From positions 1 through 7,591 of the forward strand of contig CAZUMH010000124.1 in assembly GCA_964621645.1 (NCBI GenBank): a stretch of 7,591 nt of DNA, given 5' to 3'. Source of the DNA: CAZUMH01 sp964621645 (lineage in GTDB: Bacteria; Zhuqueibacterota; QNDG01; JAGLOF01). Below, in pieces: positions 1 to 6,011 of this stretch. Every line of letters begins with the position of its first letter. The stretch's first letter is position 1. Both the position numbers and the translations under genes were made by a program. Below the pieces are notes generated by a model. The model made no database searches and was not told the origin of the DNA. It saw nothing but the letters and a program-made list of their open reading frames with translations.

Positions 1-134
1 CTTATCTCAAAAAATCTCATGGCAAAGTTTTCAGCACCATCTTGTTTGGCAATAAGCCAGCGAATGGTTACGCCTTCGGCTCCTTCGGTAGTGACGGGCT
101 CAGCGATAATATCCTGATATTTCGCTATTTTCAA
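1..134 (-). CDS. Cupin domain protein, N-terminal part (cut by the window edge)
   Basis: Only the first 44 codons are visible; the frame stays open to base 1. The translation begins (TTG read as Met) MKIAKYQDIIAEPV and later has GVTIRWLIAKQDGAENFAMR, then FFEI. This closely resembles the start of small single-domain cupins of about 110 residues found in anaerobes; the metal-binding His motifs of the cupin barrel would follow just beyond the edge and cannot be seen. The TTG start at 134-132 is chosen because a strong AAGGAGG lies 6 bases upstream and there is no ATG before Met39. The start overlaps the TGA stop of the preceding transporter gene (TTGA), which implies translational coupling. The substrate and role are unknown; cupins range from metal-dependent enzymes to sugar- or ligand-binding proteins. 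The family call rests on recognition of the N-terminus only. Confidence 0.75.
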   Translation of the reverse strand, partial: MKIAKYQDIIAEPVTTEGAEGVTIRWLIAKQDGAENFAMRFFEI

Positions 135-655
135 TTTACTCCTCCTTCCACGTATCGATGTGATAATTGCAGAAAATCAAGTTTTTTTACTGTCCACATT
201 GCAACAATCCCCACGATCACTCCGGCCGGTATGGATGAAAGCATAAAGAGAGGCAACAATGAAAAAATTGAATTTGTTTGTATAAATATGAATCCAGCCA
301 AGGCCAGCTGAGTTATGTTTTTTAGAAAAGCTCCTGCTATACTTACGCCTAAAATAGAAAAAAGTTTTGGTGATCTGAGGAGTAGTGACATACCCAAAGT
401 AGCGACAATTCCTCCTCCAAGAGCCATAAAAAATACAGGTTGCAGTATCCTGCCGCTTATCAGGCTGCCAATGACCACACGTAAAAGGGTTACCAGCAAT
501 CCTTCCTTCAAGCCCCACCAGATTAACGCCAAAACTGTACATACATTGGCGAGTCCGATCCTGAGCCATGGAAGCGGTGTAACGAGCGATTCCACGCTGA
601 AGAGAATAGATGCTACAGCTGTCAGTAATCCTATATAAACCAGTTTGTTAGTCAT
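131..655 (-). CDS. Gx transporter family membrane protein (heptaprenyl diphosphate synthase component I-like, COG4769)
   Basis: This 174-residue protein is strongly hydrophobic, with about five to six likely membrane segments (roughly residues 5-23, 33-48, 52-68, 72-93, 100-123 and 129-155) and a short polar tail. The family signature is visible: LPWLRIGLANV at 28-38, GLKEGLLVTLLRVVIGSLISG at 48-68 (shared G/R/G positions) and a conserved AGAFLKN-type segment near 107-113. The family has been annotated as component I of heptaprenyl diphosphate synthase, but it looks like an ECF-type substrate-binding membrane component, and its substrate is not established. The ATG at 655 comes 6 bases after the stop of the NusG-domain-II gene and has only a weak ribosome site, so coupled translation is likely. 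The two genes are commonly paired in Clostridia. No component II (prenyl synthase) gene is seen in the window. Confidence 0.88.
   Translation of the reverse strand: MTNKLVYIGLLTAVASILFSVESLVTPLPWLRIGLANVCTVLALIWWGLKEGLLVTLLRVVIGSLISGRILQPVFFMALGGGIVATLGMSLLLRSPKLFSILGVSIAGAFLKNITQLALAGFIFIQTNSIFSLLPLFMLSSIPAGVIVGIVAMWTVKKLDFLQLSHRYVEGGVN
141..147 (-). promoter_or_regulatory. Ribosome binding site for the TTG-started cupin gene
   Basis: On the minus strand the sequence reads AAGGAGG followed by 6 bases and then TTG. It is a near-perfect Shine-Dalgarno sequence inside the last codons of the transporter gene, and it decides the unusual TTG start of the cupin gene. Confidence 0.8.
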
Positions 656-661
656 TGTTAT

Positions 662-1054
662 TCATCGAGTCACTGCGTCCAAACCGCCAGCATGTCCACC
701 CTCTATCGTAATTACCACCTTATTTGGTAAACATACAATTGCTTCGCCGCTTTTACTAATAGCTCCCATATGTACGCACAATTTCTGTGAGCAGGGAGAA
801 TCTGTGATATGTACTTCCCCGTTTCGTACTTCCAGAACCGTGACTCCCAGCGGACCGTTTACTTTATAGACTCCTGTAGAGTCAAGAGACAGATGATATG
901 TCTGCGTATTATCCACACGAACACTGAAATATGCGCCTGCCTTACCAGAATGCCGGAAAAAAACATAACTGATTATTAAACTGCTTAAAATGACAAGAAA
1001 AATCAGAAGGTCACCCCTTCTGACTCGGAAGTATTTACTATTTTTTTCACTCAT
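662..1054 (-). CDS. NusG domain II-containing membrane-anchored protein
   Basis: This is a 130-residue protein with a basic N-terminus (residues 1-14), one hydrophobic segment at about 16-33 (a signal anchor) and a small beta-rich domain at about 40-120. The C-terminal part carries the family's cysteine pattern: SPCSQKLC (C88, C93), then GAISKSGEAIVCLPNKVV with C108. This matches the NusG_II family (PF07009), named after an inserted domain of some NusG proteins; the protein has no NusG N-terminal domain and is not a transcription factor. The soluble domain probably sits outside the membrane. The function is unknown; the gene is frequently next to Gx transporter, ApbE or Rnf genes, suggesting a role in redox or membrane processes. 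The ATG at 1054 has no clear Shine-Dalgarno. The frame is open upstream to about 1126 but offers no ATG, GTG or TTG, so this start is the only standard one that keeps the anchor whole. Confidence 0.87.
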   Translation of the reverse strand: MSEKNSKYFRVRRGDLLIFLVILSSLIISYVFFRHSGKAGAYFSVRVDNTQTYHLSLDSTGVYKVNGPLGVTVLEVRNGEVHITDSPCSQKLCVHMGAISKSGEAIVCLPNKVVITIEGGHAGGLDAVTR

Positions 1055-1137
1055 ACGATTTATGTAAAATACATTTTTCTTTTCGATCGTCTGCGTGTTG
1101 ATAGCAGATTGGTCCGACTGTATCGTTTAAAAGGGAA
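1055..1137 (-). other. Intergenic gap between the glycosyltransferase and NusG-domain-II genes
   Basis: At 83 bases this is the longest gap in the window. It contains no convincing terminator: the best hairpin has 5-bp arms (TCTGC/GCAGA, 1108-1090 region) and no following T-run. It has only weak promoter-like matches, such as TATCAA at 1103-1098 without a good -35 box. It could house a promoter for the left-hand block, but the sequence does not show this clearly. Confidence 0.5.
1062..1074. repeat. Small inverted repeat ATGTA-AAA-TACAT before the NusG-domain-II start
   Basis: A 13-base hyphenated palindrome with 5-bp arms and a 3-base centre ends 7 bases upstream of the ATG of the NusG-domain-II gene. 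Its size and place would suit a repressor half-site pair, or it may be chance in AT-rich DNA. No known regulator motif is recognised. Confidence 0.3.
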
Positions 1138-2205
1138 CTACCCAGTTTGGGCATTAAGCAGATTATCCAGGGCTTGATAAACCTCCTCAGCTTCAATCAT
1201 GTCCAAGCAGGGTTTTGGGCACTGCCCTAAAAAGCATCCCTTGCATTCAACTGGCGGTTCAAGGATAATCCCTCTCCCATACAACTCAAATTCATGCTTG
1301 TTGAAAATATTATTGAGCAGGACGATATTTTTTTTCAAACCGAGTGCTACGTGCATGGCAAGACTTACCGCTGTCACCATCAAATCGACATGATTGACCA
1401 GATCGATAAACTCGGGAAGGGAGAAATACCCCAGGTAAAGAGCTTCGCTCTGCTCTGCGATACGCGAATTTTTTTTGTGCTCAATCTCACCGCCAAGAAG
1501 AAGAGGCGAGTAGCCGGCTTGCTTTAATAACTTGATCAAGTCGACCCAATGATCATCCGGCCAGATACGGGTTTCCCAGCGTGGTCCGCATCCAGTATTC
1601 AATCCGATAATTTTTTGGTTCGAAGGAAACGACCAGGTCTGTTTTCCTGGGACATCCAGCCAATATTCTTCACCTTTGAACTCAAAGCCGCATATTTCGA
1701 AGATTTCCTGGAGATAGCTCTTTTTGTTATTGATATTTTCATCGTCGAACAGTCCTGTAAGCCATTTGGCTTCAGCCGTCTTACTAATGGGAAAACATTT
1801 GCCTTCCTTCAGGGTAAATCCATATTTTACATGCGCATTGAGAGCAGGGACTAAGGCGCATGCTTCTCGGTCTTTATCAAGATTGATGAGAATATCGTAG
1901 GGTGTGGCTTTGATTATCTCAAGATCGGGACAGGTATAAGTGAAAATTTGATCCACGCTCGCAGGAATAATGTCAGGAGAATGGGTCAGCCAGCTTATTT
2001 CTGCGCCAGGAAATTCCTTTTTAAAACGGCGCAGCAAAGGGGTGGTCCGGATGACATCTCCGATAGCACCAAGTTTAATAATGAGAATTCTGGAGTCAAC
2101 CTTGTCATAATGAGGACAATCCACACAGTGGACCCCCTCACTTTTATGAGGACGGCAGGGAATATCTCCCCGGTAATGTCTGCAATCGGTATGGACAATC
2201 ATCAC
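1138..2205 (-). CDS. Glycosyltransferase family 9 protein with cysteine-rich N-terminal extension
   Basis: This 355-residue protein has the GT9 (ADP-heptose:LPS heptosyltransferase-like) fold. The family's N-terminal signature is at about 40-60 (ILIIKLGAIGDVIRTTPLLRR). A second Rossmann-like half starts near residue 198 (KIIGLNTGCGPRWETRIWP), and a donor-binding region lies near 278-300 (TAVSLAMHVALGLKKN), where Val stands at a position that is often Asp. An unusual N-terminal extension of about 35 residues holds C8, C17, C27 and C30 with nearby His residues. Another cluster, C321, C324, C329 and C333, lies near the C-terminus; similar C-terminal cysteines are common in GT9 proteins. It probably acts in the cytoplasm on a surface glycan or lipid-linked acceptor, but donor and acceptor are unknown. 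The start is GTG at 2205 or the adjacent ATG at 2202; a GGAA lies 8 bases before the GTG. It follows the phosphotransacylase gene by 21 bases, so it is probably co-transcribed with it. Confidence 0.88.
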   Translation of the reverse strand: MMIVHTDCRHYRGDIPCRPHKSEGVHCVDCPHYDKVDSRILIIKLGAIGDVIRTTPLLRRFKKEFPGAEISWLTHSPDIIPASVDQIFTYTCPDLEIIKATPYDILINLDKDREACALVPALNAHVKYGFTLKEGKCFPISKTAEAKWLTGLFDDENINNKKSYLQEIFEICGFEFKGEEYWLDVPGKQTWSFPSNQKIIGLNTGCGPRWETRIWPDDHWVDLIKLLKQAGYSPLLLGGEIEHKKNSRIAEQSEALYLGYFSLPEFIDLVNHVDLMVTAVSLAMHVALGLKKNIVLLNNIFNKHEFELYGRGIILEPPVECKGCFLGQCPKPCLDMIEAEEVYQALDNLLNAQTG

Positions 2206-2226
2206 GATTTATTTTCCAGTATTCTT

Positions 2227-3123
2227 CTAGTTTGCTACCGCTCCAAGAGCTATAGAATTGAGCTTTGTTTCGGTGTTGTCACTGCGTGAAAGCAGAATCA
2301 CCGGTTTTCTGGCGCCGACAATCAATCCACCAATCTTAGCCCCAGCCAGGTGCCAAAGTCCTTTGGCAAATATATTACCTGAAGCAATGTCCGGAACAAT
2401 CATTATATCAGGATCACCCGAAACGCGGCTGGAAACGCCTTTAATTTTTGCTGCTTCCTGAGACAGGGCCACATCGACGGCAAGTGGCCCCTCAACCACA
2501 CAATCTCCGAACTCTCCTTTCTGCGAAAGTTCAGCCAAATGGGCCGCGTGCACTGTCTCTTCCATCTCTGGATTGACCTTTTCAATAGCAGCCAGGACAG
2601 CTACCTTTGGCTGAACAACTCCAAGGCTGCGCATCACCTGTAATCCATTTTTCAATATTTCTATTTTTTGCTCCAGATTGGGCCGTATAACCATGCCGCC
2701 ATCGGTGATGAGCAACAATTTGTGATAACTCGGGATCTCCAGAAGAGCAATATGGCTTAAAAGACCCGATCCGCGCAAATTATATTTTTTACTGAGTATT
2801 GCCTTTAGAAGTACAGGAGTTGAGACTTTCCCTTTCATTAACCCATCTGCTTTATTCTCATGAAGCAATTTTACTGAAATATCCGCGATTTCGGATTCTT
2901 TGTCACCGGTATATAATGGAATCCCCGCAAGTGATAAGTTGATATCCTGAGCTAATTTTTCAATAATCTCTTTGCGCCCTACTAATATTGGCTGCATGAC
3001 TCCATCCGCACAAGCCTGTTTCACTGCTTCCATAATAGCAGTACCTTCTGCACCCGCTACCACAATTCGTCCATGACCTCTCTTTTTCGCTTGTTCGCGA
3101 ATCTCGGCAAAGTTCCTTAACAT
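2227..3123 (-). CDS. ptb: Phosphate butyryltransferase / phosphate acyltransferase family enzyme
   Basis: This 298-residue protein matches the usual length of Ptb (about 300) and the phosphate acetyl/butyryltransferase family (PF01515). It would exchange CoA for phosphate on a short acyl-CoA, giving an acyl-phosphate in the cytoplasm. Visible family motifs are DGLMKGKVST at 93-102, SHI at 123-125, YHKLLLITDGGM at 133-144, GDPDIMIVPDIASGN at 236-250 and a C-terminal GLIVGARKPVILLSRSDN at 266-283. The length and motifs fit Ptb better than the longer Pta proteins with extra domains. The gene starts 5 bases after the biotinyl-protein stop, with GAGGG 9 bases before the ATG, so it belongs to the carboxylase operon. 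No butyrate or acetate kinase is seen here, so acyl-phosphate use would depend on a kinase elsewhere. Substrate preference (butyryl, isovaleryl, acetyl or other) cannot be read from the sequence. Confidence 0.88.
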   Translation of the reverse strand: MLRNFAEIREQAKKRGHGRIVVAGAEGTAIMEAVKQACADGVMQPILVGRKEIIEKLAQDINLSLAGIPLYTGDKESEIADISVKLLHENKADGLMKGKVSTPVLLKAILSKKYNLRGSGLLSHIALLEIPSYHKLLLITDGGMVIRPNLEQKIEILKNGLQVMRSLGVVQPKVAVLAAIEKVNPEMEETVHAAHLAELSQKGEFGDCVVEGPLAVDVALSQEAAKIKGVSSRVSGDPDIMIVPDIASGNIFAKGLWHLAGAKIGGLIVGARKPVILLSRSDNTETKLNSIALGAVAN

Positions 3124-3128
3124 GTCAG

Positions 3129-3680
3129 TTAGCCCTCGGTTGAACCATTATCATTACCGTTTTCAAGCGGTTTTAGTGAAATAATCAATTCCCCTGATTC
3201 CACTTGGTCGCCCGCTTTTACCAATATCTTTTCTATACGGCAGCAAGAAGGCGCGCAGAGATCCATCTCCATTTTCATCGCTTCGATCACTGCCAGACAT
3301 TGCCCTTCTTTAACGTCTTCTTGTTCTTTTACCGCAATTTTAACGATACTGCCAGGCATGGGCGCCTTTATAGTGAAGTCCGTTCTTCCTCCTGTCGCTG
3401 TTGAAGAACTTGTCCTGCAGCATTCAGCGCTGCTTGATTCCAGGCAGTAATAATCGCCATTGCTATAAATATAAAAAATTCCCTTTTGCTCGGCAAGGTA
3501 AATAAGGCGGGTTTTTTCCTTAAACGTAACCAATATGCAGTTATTGGAGATCTTCACCGCTTCATACGAATGGCGTTCTTCTAAATACGAAACCTGGTCT
3601 TTTTCCAGGTCAATCATTACTTCTTCTTCATTGCATCTAAAGGTCTGCCGCACGACTCCTCCGATACTTATTGGCTCCAT
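3129..3680 (-). CDS. Biotin carboxyl carrier subunit with BT-like linker domain (C-terminal part of a split MCC alpha subunit)
   Basis: The 183-residue protein carries the biotin that shuttles carboxyl groups between biotin carboxylase and carboxyltransferase. Residues 102-170 form a biotinyl domain with PMPG at 107-110 and the EAMKM motif, the biotinylated lysine being K136. Residues 10-85 are beta-rich (RQTFRCNEEEVMIDL, then KISNNCILVTF and GIFYIYSNGDYYCLE). They resemble the BT domain that sits between the biotin carboxylase and biotinyl parts of fused methylcrotonyl- and propionyl-CoA carboxylase alpha subunits. A Ser/Thr/Gly-rich linker (about 82-100) separates the domains. The ATG at 3680 overlaps the end of the biotin carboxylase gene by 13 bases and is directly preceded by TGA in its own frame, so it is the earliest start; its ribosome site is poor, pointing to coupled reinitiation. 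An alternative ATG at 3617 would remove part of the BT-like domain. Nine cysteines are unusually many for this protein type. Confidence 0.9.
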   Translation of the reverse strand: MEPISIGGVVRQTFRCNEEEVMIDLEKDQVSYLEERHSYEAVKISNNCILVTFKEKTRLIYLAEQKGIFYIYSNGDYYCLESSSAECCRTSSSTATGGRTDFTIKAPMPGSIVKIAVKEQEDVKEGQCLAVIEAMKMEMDLCAPSCCRIEKILVKAGDQVESGELIISLKPLENGNDNGSTEG

Positions 3681-5158
3681 TCACCCAGATTCTGCCATGG
3701 GGAGTACATATCCCGATCTCCTAAGGAAGGTGAAGGCGTATTCGTTTTTTGCGACTGATATAAAGCAGCTGCGATAAGTACCGACGCCATATCATCCTGA
3801 TTGTTATTGGGTTTCCAGTTTGGAAAATAGGTAGGAATAAATCCCGTATCTGTCCTTGCTTCGATAAATGCGGGATGATCTATCACGTCGATCAGAAAGG
3901 GGATCGTGGTCGTTACACCGAGAATCACATACTCCCGTAAAGCATTAATCATCCTTTGGCGTGATATTTCCCTATTCTGACCCCAGGCAATAAGTTTTGA
4001 AAGTATGGGATCATAATGTCTTGTTACCTCCCATCCTGAATAAATCCCGGAATCGACCCGTATGCCCGGTCCTTGCGGCTCCTTCTGATAAAGTATTCTT
4101 CCCAGAGACGGTAAAAACTGATTGGATGCGTCCTCGGCATAAATGCGGCATTCAATGGCATGCCCTCTCTGTTCGATATCTTCCTGACGCAGCGTCAAGG
4201 GTTCCCCCGCGGCGATTCGTATCTGCCACTGCACCAGGTCTACTCCTGTTACCATTTCTGTTATGGGGTGCTCCACCTGGATGCGCGTATTTACTTCCAG
4301 AAAATAGAAATTTCCATCATCATCCAGAAGAAATTCCACGGTCCCTGCATTCGTATACCCGGTTGTCTTCACTACTGAAACAGCCGCTTCACCCATTCTT
4401 TGACGCAGTTCCCGGTCAAGAGCCGCAGAGGGTGTCTCCTCCACTATTTTCTGATGCCGCCGTTGCAGGCTGCATTCCCGTTCACAGAGGTGAACTGCAT
4501 TCCCATTAGTATCGGCAAGGACCTGAAACTCCACATGACGAGGATTATTAATACATTTTTCCAGATAGACGGTATCGTCACCGAATGCGGAACCGGATTC
4601 CCGTCTTCCGGCTTCCACCGCGGCTTTTAACTCAGCGGGTGATTGAACAATGCGCATTCCTTTTCCGCCTCCGCCTGCGGCGGCCTTTATCATTACCGGA
4701 TATCCCATGTTCCGGGCTGATTTGCGAAAATCTTCCAGGCTTTTTTCCGCGGCCTGCATGCCTGGAATCAGCGGAACCGAACTTTTGCTTATCCTTCTGC
4801 GTGAGGCAAGTTTATCACCCAACAATTTGATCGCTCGCGATTCCGGTCCGATGAAGACGTACCCTGCATTTTTACAGGCTGCGGCGAAACGATAATTCTC
4901 CGCAAGGAATCCGTACCCGGGGTGGACAGCATCCGCACCGGTATTCGCAGCAGCTTCCAGAATATTTTTAATATTAAGATAGCTCTCCAGCGGAGCCGCA
5001 GGCCCCAGACACACTGCTTCGTCGGCCATCTGGACATGCAGAGAAGTCCTGTCAGCGTCGGAACAGACCGCGACACAGGGGATCTGCAGTTCCCTGCAGG
5101 CACGAATGACCCGCAGGGCAATCTCTCCTCTATTGGCTATGAGGATCTTCTTGAACAT
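3668..5158 (-). CDS. accC: Biotin carboxylase subunit of an acyl-CoA carboxylase (probably 3-methylcrotonyl-CoA carboxylase)
   Basis: This 496-residue ATP-grasp enzyme carboxylates the biotin of the carrier protein using ATP and bicarbonate. The order is an N-terminal Rossmann-like domain (KKILIANRGEIALRVIRAC, 3-21; HPGYGFLAEN, 79-88), the ATP-grasp domain with a glycine-rich lid (KAAAGGGGKGMR, 158-169), and a C-terminal domain. Residues equivalent to known catalytic and ATP-binding positions of E. coli AccC are present: K116, K158, H208, K237, E275, E288, N290, R292 and R338. After the core (about 446 residues) a tail of 50 residues ends in SPWQNLGEWSQ, which resembles the PW..GWR element that precedes the BT domain in fused MccA/PccA proteins. 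So this is the front half of a split alpha subunit, not a typical fatty-acid AccC. The ATG at 5158 has GGGAG 9 bases upstream. The assignment to methylcrotonyl-CoA comes from the neighbouring beta subunit and hydratase. Confidence 0.93.
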   Translation of the reverse strand: MFKKILIANRGEIALRVIRACRELQIPCVAVCSDADRTSLHVQMADEAVCLGPAAPLESYLNIKNILEAAANTGADAVHPGYGFLAENYRFAAACKNAGYVFIGPESRAIKLLGDKLASRRRISKSSVPLIPGMQAAEKSLEDFRKSARNMGYPVMIKAAAGGGGKGMRIVQSPAELKAAVEAGRRESGSAFGDDTVYLEKCINNPRHVEFQVLADTNGNAVHLCERECSLQRRHQKIVEETPSAALDRELRQRMGEAAVSVVKTTGYTNAGTVEFLLDDDGNFYFLEVNTRIQVEHPITEMVTGVDLVQWQIRIAAGEPLTLRQEDIEQRGHAIECRIYAEDASNQFLPSLGRILYQKEPQGPGIRVDSGIYSGWEVTRHYDPILSKLIAWGQNREISRQRMINALREYVILGVTTTIPFLIDVIDHPAFIEARTDTGFIPTYFPNWKPNNNQDDMASVLIAAALYQSQKTNTPSPSLGDRDMYSPWQNLGEWSQ

Positions 5159-5192
5159 GTGTCAAAACTCCCGGTATGGATGATTCCCAAAT

Positions 5193-5975
5193 CTATTTTT
5201 TTATCCAGGCTGGCAATCGTTTTTCTAAAAAGGCATTCATCCCCTCCTGTCCTTCTTCACTGACACGCAGGCGGGCGATTACTTCCGCGGTATAGGTACC
5301 TGCTTCGTCCAGAGACATCTGGGGGATCTCTTCCAGTAGCTTTTTACACACCGCCAGAGCCTTGGGACCGTTTTTCAGAAGCCGGTATACTCTTTTCTCC
5401 ACCTGTTCCTGGAGAAGTGATGGATCAACGACCTCATTGATCAGGCCAAACTCATGTGCTTTCTCAGCTGTTATTCTCTCTCCGGACAGGAAGAGCTCCC
5501 GACAGCGGGATTCACCAGCACGTCTGATTACATAGGGAGAGATACAGGCGGGTACCAGCCCAAGGCGTACCTCACTGAGGCTGAATACGGCTTCGCTGGA
5601 AGCGATACTGATATCACAGGCCGCCACTAATCCCATCCCGCCTCCGATGGCAGCTCCATTGATGCTGCCGATGGAAGGCTGTGGCAGGGAATAGAGCCGG
5701 TACATGCACTCAGAGACCTGATTTGAATCCTGAAGATTCTCCTCATAGCTGAAATCCACCATCTTCTTCATCCAATTCAGATCAGCTCCGGCACAGAAGG
5801 ATTTCCCTCTTCCGCTCAAAACAAGTAACCGGATATCATGCTGTCTCTCTTTAACTTCCCGGAATACCTGGATGAGCTCTTCCAGCATTGTCTCGTTGAA
5901 CGCATTATGTTTTTCCGGCCGATTGAGAAAAACTCTTGCTACATCTTTCTCCACATAATATTCAATTGTTTCCAC
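5193..5975 (-). CDS. liuC: Enoyl-CoA hydratase, probably methylglutaconyl-CoA hydratase
   Basis: This 260-residue crotonase-superfamily protein would hydrate 3-methylglutaconyl-CoA to HMG-CoA. Visible motifs are the first oxyanion-hole region SFCAGADLNWMK at 59-70, the second at 106-119 (NGAAIGGGMGLVAA), and FSLSEVRLGLVPACISPYVI at 131-150. The last motif is typical of LiuC-type hydratases of leucine degradation. E135 matches one of the two catalytic glutamates of rat crotonase, while the other position is Gly115; LiuC-like proteins commonly show this. The start is GTG at 5975, supported by AAGGA 8 bases upstream. The gene lies 36 bases after the carboxyltransferase gene and 34 bases before the biotin carboxylase gene, so it sits inside the carboxylase operon and is expected to use its product. 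Other crotonase activities cannot be excluded from sequence alone. Confidence 0.88.
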   Translation of the reverse strand: METIEYYVEKDVARVFLNRPEKHNAFNETMLEELIQVFREVKERQHDIRLLVLSGRGKSFCAGADLNWMKKMVDFSYEENLQDSNQVSECMYRLYSLPQPSIGSINGAAIGGGMGLVAACDISIASSEAVFSLSEVRLGLVPACISPYVIRRAGESRCRELFLSGERITAEKAHEFGLINEVVDPSLLQEQVEKRVYRLLKNGPKALAVCKKLLEEIPQMSLDEAGTYTAEVIARLRVSEEGQEGMNAFLEKRLPAWIKK

Positions 5976-5983
5976 AAATCTAA

Positions 5984-5988
5984 TCCTT
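5984..5988 (-). promoter_or_regulatory. Ribosome binding site for the GTG-started hydratase gene
   Basis: AAGGA on the minus strand lies 8 bases before the GTG at 5975-5973 and supports that non-ATG start. No ATG is found nearby in frame before Met30. Confidence 0.65.
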
Positions 5989-6011
5989 GTTAAAAGTAAG
6001 GTTGGAAATAC

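Noticed and set aside
42..311. An 89-codon plus-strand open frame across the cupin/transporter junction
   Set aside because: It overlaps two real minus-strand genes in antisense, and its sequence looks random.
1090..1108. A terminator hairpin after the glycosyltransferase gene
   Set aside because: The stem is only 5 bp with a 9-base loop and is not followed by a T-run on the minus strand.
3660..3690. Programmed ribosomal frameshifting to fuse biotin carboxylase and carrier proteins
   Set aside because: No slippery heptamer or following stem-loop is visible at the overlap; an ATG in the new frame directly after TGA makes coupled reinitiation a simpler explanation.
3997..4509. A 170-codon plus-strand open frame opposite the biotin carboxylase gene
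   Set aside because: It is antisense to conserved ATP-grasp sequence, proline- and arginine-rich, with no family resemblance; judged a shadow.
2227..5975. A classical butyrate-forming operon (crotonase plus Ptb-Buk)
   Set aside because: The hydratase has LiuC-type motifs, the neighbours are biotin-dependent carboxylase subunits of the methylcrotonyl type, and no thiolase, 3-hydroxybutyryl-CoA dehydrogenase, butyryl-CoA dehydrogenase or kinase is present.
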